DNA of 64,000 nt from positions 1 to 64,000 of the forward strand of contig NZ_CP015910.2 of the NCBI RefSeq assembly GCF_001676785.2, in the 5' to 3' direction. The first letter of the stretch is position 1, and the number at the start of each line of letters is the position of its first letter. Source of the DNA: Brachyspira hyodysenteriae ATCC 27164. Its GTDB lineage: Bacteria; Spirochaetota; Brachyspiria; Brachyspirales; Brachyspiraceae. The notes beneath the pieces were generated by a model. It had not been told where the DNA came from, made no database searches, and saw nothing but the letters and a program-made list of their open reading frames with translations. Of this stretch, positions 35,930 through 45,631 are shown in pieces. The position numbers and the translations under genes are program-made.

Positions 35930-37693
35930 ATGACTGAAGAATTAAGAATAAAAGTACAAAAACTAATAAACGAAGAACATTTTGAAGAAGCAATAAAACT
36001 ATGCGATGAAGCCATTGAAAAAAATGATAAAGATAAGTATTCATATTTTATAAAAGCAAACTGCTATTTTAAATTAGAAAATTATAATGCATCAATAGAA
36101 AATTTAAATAAACTAATAGATATGGATAAGAATAATATATATGCTTGTTTTAATAGAGGACTTTCAAAATTAAAATTAGAAAAATATAAAGAAGCTATAA
36201 AAGATTTTAATAAAGTTATAGAATTAAATCCAAATTATGATAAAGCATATTTTTGTAGAGGATTTTCAAAAGCAATATTAAAAAAATATAAAGAATCTAT
36301 AGAGGATTTTGATAAAGTTATAGAGATAAATAAAGATTATAAAAATGCATATTTTTTAAGAGGTATTTGCAAAATTTATTTAAATAATGAAAATGCTATA
36401 GAAGATTTTAGAAATTTCTTTAAAATTAATAAGAACTATAATATATACATAATTACCATATTACAGAAGTTTGATGAGTATGATAATATTGAAATATTAT
36501 TTAAATTTATAGTTGATATAAACAATAATGAATTATGGAAAAATGAACCAATAACAAATTTAATTTCTCGCTTTGATGAGAGTAAAAATTTTGATGATAA
36601 GCTTAAAGAAAATATAAAATATATTTTATTATATGAATATTTTTTACTTAAAATTTTAACTTTTGATACGGATTATTCTGAAAAAGAAAATAATAATATA
36701 AAAATATCTCATTATACATCTTTAGATATTCTGCTATTATTATTAAATGTTAAAGGAAGTACAAAAGAAAGCGGAAATATAAGAATAAATAATATAACAA
36801 CTGCTAATGATCCTAAAGAAGGAAAGATTTTAGAAAGAATTTTAAATAAAAATAATATAGATATAAAAATAGAAAATGATGAAAAAGCTTTAACATTACA
36901 AACATCATATTCAAGGAATAAAGATTCTCTTACGATGTTTAGGCTTTATGGTAAAAAAGAAAATAAAGAAGCTACAGGGATATGTTTAGTTTTAGATAAT
37001 AAATATTTTAATAATACATATACTTCACCTTATTCTTATGAATTCAAATTAAAAATAGAAAATAATAAAATTGAAATGGATGAAAAAATTAATAAAGAAA
37101 AATTACAAGAAAATAAAAGAAATTTATATTGGGTGCTTTATTATAACGAGAAAGAAAATCAGCTCATTTACAATAAAGAAAAATCTAAATATGCAAGCAA
37201 TATTATTGATTTAAATGATTTGAATAGTCCTAATTATAAAGTAGAGTTAAAAGAAGATGATAAAAAAGAAGATATGATTAAATATGCATTTGCAAAAATA
37301 TTTGATTATACAAAAGAGATAAAAAAACAAATAGAAGAAAATGAAATTTATAAAAATATTAAAAATCAATTATACAGCTATTTATTTGAAAATATAAAAT
37401 ACATAATAAAGCATGAAGCATTCTTTGAAGAACAGGAACTTAGAATGCTTGTAACAAATGATTATAAATCAGATGAGATATTAATTGATAATGATAATAA
37501 AAAACTTTATATTGATTATATAAAACTTTTTGATGAAAAGAGCAATTATATAAAAGAAATAATAATAGGCTCTAAAGTAGAAAACAATGAGGCAGTTGCA
37601 GAGTATATAAGAAAGGTACTTCACTCAAAAAATACAGAGATGAATAAATTAGATGATATAAAGGTTAGTATATCGGAAGCACCTTTAAGATAA
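35930..37693 (+). CDS. TPR protein with C-terminal DUF2971 domain
   Basis: The 587-residue protein starts with about four tetratricopeptide repeats (~residues 1-150; EKYKEAIKDFNKVIELNPNYDKAYF). A DUF2971-type domain covers ~245-560, with SHYTSLDILLLLLN, NDPKEGKILE, an LYGKKENKEATGICLVLD stretch and HEAFFEEQELRMLV. DUF2971 has no established activity; TPRs suggest partner binding. A TTG at 35918 is in frame, but ATG 35930 is preferred. It converges on the phage tail module, 27 bp apart. Confidence 0.8.
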   Translation: MTEELRIKVQKLINEEHFEEAIKLCDEAIEKNDKDKYSYFIKANCYFKLENYNASIENLNKLIDMDKNNIYACFNRGLSKLKLEKYKEAIKDFNKVIELNPNYDKAYFCRGFSKAILKKYKESIEDFDKVIEINKDYKNAYFLRGICKIYLNNENAIEDFRNFFKINKNYNIYIITILQKFDEYDNIEILFKFIVDINNNELWKNEPITNLISRFDESKNFDDKLKENIKYILLYEYFLLKILTFDTDYSEKENNNIKISHYTSLDILLLLLNVKGSTKESGNIRINNITTANDPKEGKILERILNKNNIDIKIENDEKALTLQTSYSRNKDSLTMFRLYGKKENKEATGICLVLDNKYFNNTYTSPYSYEFKLKIENNKIEMDEKINKEKLQENKRNLYWVLYYNEKENQLIYNKEKSKYASNIIDLNDLNSPNYKVELKEDDKKEDMIKYAFAKIFDYTKEIKKQIEENEIYKNIKNQLYSYLFENIKYIIKHEAFFEEQELRMLVTNDYKSDEILIDNDNKKLYIDYIKLFDEKSNYIKEIIIGSKVENNEAVAEYIRKVLHSKNTEMNKLDDIKVSISEAPLR

Positions 37694-37720
37694 TAAATTG
37701 TTTAAAAATATATAAAAAAA

Positions 37721-38884
37721 TTATCTTGAATACATTTGACTGTTTCTTGCTTTGTAGCTGTTCATAAGCCTGTAAACTTCATCAGGATTCAAAGCCTGTT
37801 CTACATTTATAGTAACATTCCAAATATCGCCTTTAGAAAAATTTTGTTCCTTAAGTTGTGCATTACTTTGAACTGTGATTCTTCCTGATTTATTGCTTAC
37901 AAGTTCCGCACCCATTTCACCAACTATGGCAGATCCTCCGTCTGGAATAGTGTATCCTGTTGTACCGAATGCAAATTGAGGAGCTTGAGGAGGATTGGAT
38001 TTTATTGCATCCAATGCATTAGCTGATGATACTATACCAGAAGCGGCAGAAATCGCTGATGATATTGCAGTTGCTGATATTATAAGCCCAGCTGCAAATC
38101 CTGCAGGGCCTCCTTGTGCAAATGAAGATGCAACTCCTAAAGCTGATTGGGCTATGGCAAGTGAAGGTATTAAAACCGCATCCGCTATTGCCTTTGATTT
38201 TTCCATCTCTGCAAGTTTTACATTATTATCCCACTCGGCATAAGATTTATTGTACTCTGCTTGTGCTAATTCTTTTTCTAATAATTCTCTTTGAGTTTTT
38301 ATTTCTTTTTCTTTTTGTAAATCTTCTTTTTCTTTATCCTGTTTTTTCTTTAACTCTTCTTTTTTTATTCTTATAGCTTCGGCACTCATAGCATCTTTAT
38401 TTTCAATAGCTAATTCTAATTCTTCATCGAGCCTTGCTAAATAGTTTTCATAATCTTCATCATCTTCTAATTTTTTATTTTCTTTTAATTTCCTTTGATA
38501 ATCATCGAATTCCTGAAGTTTATTTTTGGCTTCTTCGATTGCATTATCATAAGAACTTAAATCATAATGAAAAAAGTCAGAAAAACTTGCACTTAAATCT
38601 TTATATATACTTGATACACTTGAAAGAGAATCTTTTATTCCGTCAGTGAAATTTTTTATATTAATACTTTTAATGCTTTCATCAAGAGAGTTTATAGATG
38701 ATGATGTATTATCTATAGCTTTATTTGCTTCTTCTGCCGATATTGTGAAGTCATTAAATTTATTTGATGAATCATTAAAAAATAAAGAAGATTCAAATGA
38801 TGAATTTATTTTTTTTATACTGTTTTCTATATTCTGCAATTCTTTATTTGTATCAGAAATATTTTTGTTTAGATTGTTATTCAT
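37721..38884 (-). CDS. Tail tape-measure-like protein (short)
   Basis: The 387-residue protein has an N-terminal coiled region, a Lys/Glu-rich coiled coil at ~115-215, a hydrophobic Ala/Gly-rich segment (~240-285: IAQSALGVASSFAQGG, GFAAGLIISATAIS) and the typical end of siphophage tape-measure proteins (FGTTGYTIPDGGSAIVGEMGAELV). Full tape measures are 700 or more residues, so this is a shortened form or belongs to a very short tail. It is the last gene of the three-gene tail module. Confidence 0.7.
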   Translation of the reverse strand: MNNNLNKNISDTNKELQNIENSIKKINSSFESSLFFNDSSNKFNDFTISAEEANKAIDNTSSSINSLDESIKSINIKNFTDGIKDSLSSVSSIYKDLSASFSDFFHYDLSSYDNAIEEAKNKLQEFDDYQRKLKENKKLEDDEDYENYLARLDEELELAIENKDAMSAEAIRIKKEELKKKQDKEKEDLQKEKEIKTQRELLEKELAQAEYNKSYAEWDNNVKLAEMEKSKAIADAVLIPSLAIAQSALGVASSFAQGGPAGFAAGLIISATAISSAISAASGIVSSANALDAIKSNPPQAPQFAFGTTGYTIPDGGSAIVGEMGAELVSNKSGRITVQSNAQLKEQNFSKGDIWNVTINVEQALNPDEVYRLMNSYKARNSQMYSR

Positions 38885-38920
38885 ATTTATAAACCTCTTT
38901 TATTAATTAACTAACTATAA

Positions 38921-40513
38921 TTAAAAACCGCTGCTGTTTAATATTCTCTCAAGATTTTTTCTTCGCTCTTCCTGATTATATAAATAATTAGTAAGATTAA
39001 TATTCATCTTTGCAAGTTCCAAATCTATATTAAGTGCATTCTTTTCAAATTTATAATCTATTGTTCGCACATTCATATCAACAACTCTTGACCCTATATC
39101 AAAAAAGCAAATGAATTTATCATATAAAATATTTCCTCTCTCTGAAGTTATTATAATATTTCTTTTATCATAACCGCGTACATCAAATACACCGAAACCA
39201 TTAGTAAAATACTTTCTTTGAAAATGTTCTTTGTCTTCAATTTGAAATACCGCTGAAATGTTTTTGTTTTTTTCTTCATCTTGAATACCGTCAGAAAAAA
39301 ATATCACTATCTTAGTAATGTTGTAACTTTGATTGCAAATTTGTTTATAATATCTGTCTATATCTGTAAGCGTAACTGACTGCTGCTGTTTATAATTAGG
39401 ATATTTTCTATATTCTATACTTGAATCAATGTCTATTATATCCGATGAATAAACTTCATTTAATCTGCTTTCTGTTTCTGTGAAATCATTAAAATCTATA
39501 ATTTGATAAAAATTATTAGTAGGCTTTAATATGCATTCTATACATTCATTAATATTTAAATCATAATTTTTGCTGTTAAGAGTTTTTATTTTAACAATTT
39601 CTTTTTTTGTTTGATTAGTTAAAAATTGATAAGCAAACTCATAAGCTAAATCGTAATTTTCTAATTTATATTCTATTTCAAATATATCAGTTTTTATTCC
39701 AATCTCTTTTTCTAATGGTATCTGTGGATATAGTTTATCAGCACCAACTATTTTTGGAAGAGTTCTATATACTTCTTCTTCATTTCCTTCATCATCTGTA
39801 ATAGTATCTTTCATCTTAATAATATAACGGCTTACTAAATCAGCAGAATCTTCTTCATATTCACTATCTGAAAAATCATTATTATGCCAATTTAATTTTT
39901 TATTTGGTATATCAGAGAACTCTTTAAAATAAAAATATCCATCAAAATCCACTCCCCAGCACCAAGTATCTGATAAATTTTCTTCTACCTCATCGAGTAT
40001 GTCAGAAATATTTTTTCCGCTGAATGACATTGTTATTTGTTTATCATTATTAAGAGTGATATTTTTTTCATCGAATATTATATTCATTTCTTCAATTTTT
40101 TCTCTTAAAGATAAAACTATATCCAATGCTCCTTTTGTTGCTTCTAATATTAAATCTCCCTGTATATATTGATGAAGAAGTTTTCCCCATATTGGAATAA
40201 TACTTAAATTAAGTCCGGCATTATCTATACTTTCCACATATCCTGCAAATCTTTTTTTGCCGTTTAAATAATATTCAACTTTATCATTTATATTAAAATA
40301 ATTAAGAGGAGTACTAAAACTTACTTTGCTTACATCGCCTCCTCTTTTATTAACTTTAAACTCATAACTTGAATAAGTATTATAAGCATTTTCTGAATAT
40401 ATATTTCCATTAATTTTTATATAAGTACCGAACTCTTCAAAATTAATATAAGGGGCTGGAGGAAGTTTATATATTTTATTTCTCAAAAAATGATAAGGCA
40501 TTTTTTTCATCAT
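38921..40513 (-). CDS. Phage tail hub/baseplate-like protein
   Basis: A 530-residue protein with no signal peptide, beginning with a strand-rich domain (YINFEEFGTYIKINGN; FKVNKRGGDVSKVSFSTPL; KRFAGYVESID). This arrangement is seen in tail-associated hub proteins (gp27/Tal/YqbQ-like), and it is followed by GKNISDILDEVEENLSDTWCWGVDFDGYFYF. The C-terminal half is strand-rich and unassigned. It lies 14 bp downstream of the Dit-like gene and 36 bp upstream of the tape-measure-like gene, so all three are one operon. Confidence 0.6.
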   Translation of the reverse strand: MMKKMPYHFLRNKIYKLPPAPYINFEEFGTYIKINGNIYSENAYNTYSSYEFKVNKRGGDVSKVSFSTPLNYFNINDKVEYYLNGKKRFAGYVESIDNAGLNLSIIPIWGKLLHQYIQGDLILEATKGALDIVLSLREKIEEMNIIFDEKNITLNNDKQITMSFSGKNISDILDEVEENLSDTWCWGVDFDGYFYFKEFSDIPNKKLNWHNNDFSDSEYEEDSADLVSRYIIKMKDTITDDEGNEEEVYRTLPKIVGADKLYPQIPLEKEIGIKTDIFEIEYKLENYDLAYEFAYQFLTNQTKKEIVKIKTLNSKNYDLNINECIECILKPTNNFYQIIDFNDFTETESRLNEVYSSDIIDIDSSIEYRKYPNYKQQQSVTLTDIDRYYKQICNQSYNITKIVIFFSDGIQDEEKNKNISAVFQIEDKEHFQRKYFTNGFGVFDVRGYDKRNIIITSERGNILYDKFICFFDIGSRVVDMNVRTIDYKFEKNALNIDLELAKMNINLTNYLYNQEERRKNLERILNSSGF

Positions 40514-40527
40514 ATTAAAAATTCCTT

Positions 40528-41322
40528 TTATATTAATATTCCTCTTTTATAGCTTATAGAAGCCTTAACACAAGTTTGATTACTCTCTAAATAAAATATA
40601 TTATTACCAACATTTAATTCAGGCTGAACTCCTTTATAATTATAAGAGACTCCATTTACATTTAATTTCTCACCATCAAAATCAATATTATAAACTCCAT
40701 TTCTTAGCTCCGCATTAAATTGTATTCCAAAGTTCTGTCTATTAGCAAATAAGAACTCCAATGCTCCGCCTACAACTATAAACTCCAAATTAAAATTTAC
40801 AGGCACAGGAACTAAACTTAATGATTTATAATTTATATCCTGTTTATTTTCTTCTGTAATAGGCAGTTCATATTCCTCTTCTTTTTGTCTTAGAAAAACT
40901 TTGTCCAATGCTTCAAGTGAAATATCTATCACCCCCAAATTATTTATATATTTTATATTATATCCGCCAACTGATTTCATGATATATTCTGCTTCATAAA
41001 CTTCATCTTCAAATATAGTTCTTATGAAATATCTTTTAATATTGCTTGATAAAACCATGCTTGTATATTTAGTATATTGTTCTTCTATTCTTACCCAAGA
41101 ACCTAATTCATTTTTATATTCATAAATAGGAATACCTATATTAAAAGTTCTTCCGCTTGCAATATTTCCTATGCCTGTTTTTATAGAGTATGATCTGCTT
41201 CCGTCAGTTACTTTATAATCAGTTTTTATATCATCAGCCTTTATGCTTTGAACTGTATTTATAATATCAAAAATCTCTTCTGAATATTTATCCCTTACTA
41301 TCAGTTTAAAATCAAAAGCCAT
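40528..41322 (-). CDS. Distal-tail (Dit)-like phage protein
   Basis: The 264-residue protein has an N-terminal domain with FNIGIPIYEYKNELGSW and IKRYFIRTIFEDEVYEAEYIM strands. The C-terminal jelly-roll-like domain contains VPVNFNLEFIVVGGALEFLF, GVYNIDFDGEKLNVNG and the ending SISYKRGILI, a pattern of siphophage distal-tail proteins. It is first in the tail operon, with a strong AAGGAG and the 37-bp promoter element at 41341-41377 also found before the head genes. Confidence 0.65.
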   Translation of the reverse strand: MAFDFKLIVRDKYSEEIFDIINTVQSIKADDIKTDYKVTDGSRSYSIKTGIGNIASGRTFNIGIPIYEYKNELGSWVRIEEQYTKYTSMVLSSNIKRYFIRTIFEDEVYEAEYIMKSVGGYNIKYINNLGVIDISLEALDKVFLRQKEEEYELPITEENKQDINYKSLSLVPVPVNFNLEFIVVGGALEFLFANRQNFGIQFNAELRNGVYNIDFDGEKLNVNGVSYNYKGVQPELNVGNNIFYLESNQTCVKASISYKRGILI

Positions 41323-41340
41323 AATAAAAACTCCTTAATT

Positions 41341-41377
41341 ATTATACTAATAGTAAAAAATATAAGGATTTATAAGC
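41341..41377 (-). promoter_or_regulatory. Shared 37-bp promoter/operator element before the tail operon
   Basis: Minus-strand reading: GCTTATAAATC, CTTATATTTTTT, ACTATTAG, TATAAT. Two CTTATA half-sites lie 10 bp apart and a TATAAT follows at 14 bp. It matches 59691-59727 at 30 of 37 positions without gaps. Confidence 0.75.
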
Positions 41378-41410
41378 ATTATTAATTCTATAATTAAAAA
41401 AAATTTTCTT

Positions 41411-41767
41411 TAACGCACGGTAAGTAGATTTTTATTTATTATTGAAGTTAGAATTTTTAATAATCATATATTTAAAATTTTGTTTATCGTGCGTTGTGCA
41501 GATTATAAATTTAAATAAAGCTTGGGTGGGTGCTATAATTTCTAATGAAGCAATAAAGAAGTTGAAAGTAAAAATAACAAAATAAATTAAAAAGCATAAA
41601 GGGTGGGCGAGTGTAATTAAATTTTAAAACTTAATTTACATACCCCCGCCCTTTTGTTTTTCTGGCTTAATTTTGAAATGATAATTTTAATTTGTTTTGA
41701 TGCTGAATTAGAAATGTTAACACCCGCCCAAGTGATTATTAGATTTAAAATCTATTTAACGCACGAT
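41411..41767. repeat. Composite palindromic repeat, family A
   Basis: Modules: AACGCACGGT ... ATCGTGCGTT, GCTTGGGTGGGTGCT, AAAGGGTGGGCG with TTTTAAAACTTAATTTACA and CCCCCGCCCTT, CACCCGCCCAAGTG, then AACGCACG with its partner eroded. It separates the chemoreceptor gene from the phage tail operon. Confidence 0.8.
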
Positions 41768-41857
41768 TAACTAAATTCAATAAAAAATTTTAAACTAAAA
41801 TAGATTTATATTTTTGGATTTATTCTGGAGGCTGTACATTAAAATTTTTTAAAATAA

Positions 41858-41893
41858 AAAAGCATCTGGTAAATAAATACCGGATGCTTTGAA
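41858..41893 (-). terminator. Rho-independent terminator of the chemoreceptor gene
   Basis: GCATCTGGTA and TACCGGATGC pair around AATAAA, with A and T tracts on the two sides; adjacent to the stop at 41915. Confidence 0.8.
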
Positions 41894-41914
41894 TTTAATA
41901 TTTATAAAATAATT

Positions 41915-44101
41915 TTAGAATGAAGCAAAACCATCATCTGTCATACCTGTAGAAGTAGAAGAATATGTAACACCAAATTCATCATTTCTTACTGTAGAGT
42001 TATCTTGTTTTTGAGATTCCATAGCTCTAGCTCTTTCTACAGAAGGAGGAACTTTTAATTCTTTTTTACTGCTTTCATTTGATGCATTTTCTTTTTTAAT
42101 AGTTTCCTTTTTAGGACTTTCTTTTTTAATGCTCTCTTGTTTATCAACATTTTGTTTTTTTATGTTTTCAGTTTTTGTTTCTTGTTTTTGAATACTATCA
42201 TTTTCTTTAGTTTCTTTTTTTATTTTTTGCATATTAACTTTTTTTACATCATCAGCATTTAATTTAAAGAAGCTTACAGTATCTTTAAGAACATGTGCCT
42301 GAGCAAGTAATGATTCAGATGTATTAGCACTTTCCTGTACTAAAGAAGCATTATGCTGAGTTACAGTATCCATTTCAGCAACAGCTCTATTAACCTGATC
42401 TACTCCTGTTTGCTGTTCCATAGCAGTAGCACTAATATCCTGCATTATTCTAGCAGTATCTTCTATTTTTTGCTGAATATCTATAAATATATCCTGAGAC
42501 TGACGGGCTGTTTCAGTAGCTTTATTAATTTTTTCATTTGTGTTATCAACTAAAGCAGTAATGTCTTTAACAGATGACTGAGTAGTTTGAGCCAGGTTTC
42601 TAACTTCAGAAGCAACAACAGCGAAACCCTTACCTTGATCCCCAGCTCTTGCTGCCTCTACTGCGGCATTCAAAGCAAGTATATTAGTTTGAAATGCTAT
42701 ATCTTCAATAATTTTAGTAATGTTTTTAATTTTTGTACTAGCCTCATATACTTCTTCTATATTGGTAGTAGTTTCAGCAATAATTTTACCAGCATTTTCA
42801 ACAGCCTCTCTTGAAGCAACCATCATATTATTTCCGGCAACAGCATGATCTGTAGAAGATTTAATTGTAGAAGCCATCTCTTCCATAGAACTTGCAGTTT
42901 CTTCAAGACTTGCTGCCTGAGACTCAGTTCTTCTTGATAAATCGGTATTTCCCTGAGATAATTCCTGAGCAGCTTTTACTATATTATTAGAAGCGGTATT
43001 AACCTCTGTAATAGTTTCAGCAAGTTTTTTTCTCATGCTGACAAAAGATTTTGATAAAACTCCTATCTCATCTTTTCTAGGTTTTATACGCTGCTTAATA
43101 TTACTTAAATCACCTCTCTCTATTTCCTGAGCTTCTTCAACTACTATTTCAAGAGGCTTAGTTATAGTTCCAATAAATATACTTACAAATATTGCAAGTG
43201 CTACTATTGATATAATTCCGATTATTATAGTTGCTATTATTAATTTTGTATTCTGAGCAAATATTTCATAATCCATCATAGCGAGTGCTATTATCCAAGG
43301 TCTGCTTTTCATTTTATAATAAGCAGCTGTTCTTTGTTCACCGTTTACATCATAAGTAATTATACCGCTTCCGGCACCAGTGAATGCCTGCTTATATATA
43401 GGATTAATCTTCATATTAGCTATATTTTCATATTTTGAATCCATTATATTATAAAGGTTTTCGCTGGTTATGAAGAGTCCGCCTGTTTCTCCTAAATCTA
43501 TATTAGAAAAATGTGTTTGATGAAGTATTGACCAATCAAAAAGAACATATATATATCCGGCATTTTGATTATTACTGTCTTTAACAATTTTTATGGCAGG
43601 CATAGCCCATTTACCTGTAACTTCAGACTGCATTAAAATATCGCCGTATACAATTTCTTCGCTATTTGCTGATACTTTTGACCAAGTATTAGGAATATAG
43701 TCTTTTAAATTTCTGCCTACGAGTGCAGATGATACAGAATCTGCAATTATATTTCCATTCATATCTGTAAGTCCCATATTAATTATATAAGGGTTACTGT
43801 TTTTGAAATTCTTTATAGTGTTTATTAATAATTCTAATGAAGTATCTGGATAACCTTCCAAGTATCTAACAACTACAGGTGTTACAGCATAAGTATTTAC
43901 TAAAGAGCTTTCAAGTCCAAACCAAGTATCTAAAACAGAAGCATATCCTGCTATAGTACTATTGAATCCTCCAAGTTTACTGTCGCTTATGCCTTTGCTT
44001 CCTATTCTTATAGAAGATATTAGCATTGCTATTATTATAACAACAACCATTATACATATAACGAAAGGCATTCTAAATGCTAAGCTATTTATTTTCTTCA
44101 T
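41915..44101 (-). CDS. Methyl-accepting chemotaxis protein
   Basis: The 728-residue receptor has a membrane helix at the N-terminus, a large periplasmic dCache-type sensor (~35-265, with the [10 protein letters not shown] and VDPELM-like lobes), a second membrane helix (~275-300), a HAMP domain, and the methyl-accepting signalling domain with the invariant hairpin tip ([28 protein letters not shown]). A Lys/Glu-rich linker of ~80 residues ends the protein; no CheR-docking pentapeptide is seen. A TTG at 44119 would add six residues but contains the GGAG site, so ATG 44101 is used. Confidence 0.95.
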   Translation of the reverse strand: MKKINSLAFRMPFVICIMVVVIIIAMLISSIRIGSKGISDSKLGGFNSTIAGYASVLDTWFGLESSLVNTYAVTPVVVRYLEGYPDTSLELLINTIKNFKNSNPYIINMGLTDMNGNIIADSVSSALVGRNLKDYIPNTWSKVSANSEEIVYGDILMQSEVTGKWAMPAIKIVKDSNNQNAGYIYVLFDWSILHQTHFSNIDLGETGGLFITSENLYNIMDSKYENIANMKINPIYKQAFTGAGSGIITYDVNGEQRTAAYYKMKSRPWIIALAMMDYEIFAQNTKLIIATIIIGIISIVALAIFVSIFIGTITKPLEIVVEEAQEIERGDLSNIKQRIKPRKDEIGVLSKSFVSMRKKLAETITEVNTASNNIVKAAQELSQGNTDLSRRTESQAASLEETASSMEEMASTIKSSTDHAVAGNNMMVASREAVENAGKIIAETTTNIEEVYEASTKIKNITKIIEDIAFQTNILALNAAVEAARAGDQGKGFAVVASEVRNLAQTTQSSVKDITALVDNTNEKINKATETARQSQDIFIDIQQKIEDTARIMQDISATAMEQQTGVDQVNRAVAEMDTVTQHNASLVQESANTSESLLAQAHVLKDTVSFFKLNADDVKKVNMQKIKKETKENDSIQKQETKTENIKKQNVDKQESIKKESPKKETIKKENASNESSKKELKVPPSVERARAMESQKQDNSTVRNDEFGVTYSSTSTGMTDDGFASF

Positions 44102-44306
44102 AATATTATTATTCTCCAAAATAAAAATTTATTTACAATAAAATAAATATTATTATATATATAGTAACAAATAATTATTATTTTTGATAAAGAAAAAATA
44201 AAATTTAACAATTTTTTTTCAAAATACAATTTATTTTATTAAAAAATTAATAAAAATAATATATAAGCTAATGATGAAATACAAAGTAATAAAGATATGC
44301 AAAAAG

Positions 44307-44338
44307 AAAAGCTATAGTAAAATATACCATAGCTTTTA
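44307..44338 (-). terminator. Rho-independent terminator of the alcohol dehydrogenase gene
   Basis: AAAGCTAT and ATAGCTTT arms just past the stop; T tract on the minus strand. Confidence 0.75.
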
Positions 44339-44362
44339 TTATTGTAAAATTAATATATAAAA

Positions 44363-45523
44363 TTATTTATAAGATTTTTCTAATACACTTAAAACTTCTT
44401 CATCTGTGAAGTTATGAGGATCTGTTTCAAATAATCCTCCCATAGCAAATTTAGCATTTTTAGCTATAGCAGGTAAATCTTCTTTTTTCATTCCATAATC
44501 TGAAAGTTTCAAATTATCAACTCCGCATGCTTTTTGAAGTTCTACTAATGCATCAACAAAATCTATAGCCTTATTAGCATCTTTTTTGCCCAAAGCTTTA
44601 GCCATATTTATCATTTTTTCATCACAGTCATGAGCATTAGCAATAACTGTATAATATTCTTTACTAATGATGATAAGTCCTGCACCATGCTCAAGTTTAG
44701 GATAATAAGCACTCAAAGCATGTTCCATAGAATGTTCTGAAGTGCAGCTTGAAGTACTTTCTACTATACCAGATAAAGTATTAGCCATAGCAACATTCTC
44801 TCTAGCTTCCATATTATTTCCATCTTTAACTGCATCAGCTAAGCTTTTGCCTATAAGTTCTATTGCTTTTAAAGCGAATAAGTCGCTCATCTCACTAGCA
44901 ATTTTATTTATATAACCTTCAGTACTGTGGAATAATGCATCGAAACCTTGATAAGCTGTAAGTTTTGGAGGAACTGTTTTCATAAGTTCAGGGTCTACTA
45001 TAGAAAGATATGGATAAGTTTTTTCATATCCGAATCCTATTTTTTCATTTCCATTAGTAATAACAGTCCAAGGATCAGCTTCTGTTCCAGTACCAGCAGT
45101 TGTAGTTATTGCTACTATAGGAAGAGGATCATTTGGTATAGGTTTTCCTTTACCAGTACCGCCGAATATATAATCCCAATAGTCTCCTTCATTTGTAGCC
45201 ATTATAGCAATAGATTTTGAAGAGTCCATACTGCTTCCGCCGCCTATTCCTATAACGAAATCACAATTTTCTTTTTTTGCTAAAGCAGCACCTTCCATTA
45301 CATGATCCTTAATAGGATTAGGAAGTATTTTATCAAACAAAACATGATTTATATTTGCTTTATCTAATTGTTCTTCCAATCTTTTTAAATATCCGTATTT
45401 TTTTACAGATGTACCGCCTGTAACTATTAATGCTCTTTTTCCAGGTAATTTTTGTTTATGCAGTTTTTCTAAAGAACCGCATCCGAATATTACTTTACTA
45501 GGCATATAAAAACTAAAATTCAT
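44363..45523 (-). CDS. Iron-dependent alcohol dehydrogenase (butanol-dehydrogenase-like)
   Basis: A 386-residue group III dehydrogenase. It has the NAD(P) loop GIGGGSSMDSSKSIA, TTAGTGTEADPW, and metal-binding residues in DALFHSTEGYI and EHSMEHALSAYYPKLEHGAGL. It reduces aldehydes to alcohols (or the reverse) in the cytoplasm and helps redox balance in fermentation. The closest familiar type is the BdhA/YqhD-like group, but substrate is uncertain. Monocistronic, starting after AAGGGG. Confidence 0.93.
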   Translation of the reverse strand: MNFSFYMPSKVIFGCGSLEKLHKQKLPGKRALIVTGGTSVKKYGYLKRLEEQLDKANINHVLFDKILPNPIKDHVMEGAALAKKENCDFVIGIGGGSSMDSSKSIAIMATNEGDYWDYIFGGTGKGKPIPNDPLPIVAITTTAGTGTEADPWTVITNGNEKIGFGYEKTYPYLSIVDPELMKTVPPKLTAYQGFDALFHSTEGYINKIASEMSDLFALKAIELIGKSLADAVKDGNNMEARENVAMANTLSGIVESTSSCTSEHSMEHALSAYYPKLEHGAGLIIISKEYYTVIANAHDCDEKMINMAKALGKKDANKAIDFVDALVELQKACGVDNLKLSDYGMKKEDLPAIAKNAKFAMGGLFETDPHNFTDEEVLSVLEKSYK

Positions 45524-45631
45524 ATTACTACCCCTTATAAAATTAATACAAATATATTATGTTTACTATTATATATTTTTTTTTTATTTAAATCAAATTG
45601 ATTTATTATCATATAAAATATATATAATCTA

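Noticed and set aside
35930-37693. Anti-phage defence gene, because of the TPR-DUF2971 layout beside phage genes
   Set aside because: DUF2971 has no established defence activity, no partner effector is adjacent and the neighbour is only convergent.
37995-38906. Several overlapping plus-strand frames opposite the tape-measure-like gene
   Set aside because: Cys/Leu/Phe-rich products typical of the reverse of Lys/Glu-rich coding DNA; overlapping one another and without start signals.
42353-42814. Plus-strand frames opposite the chemoreceptor signalling domain
   Set aside because: They mirror the highly conserved methyl-accepting domain and have no ribosome-binding sites.
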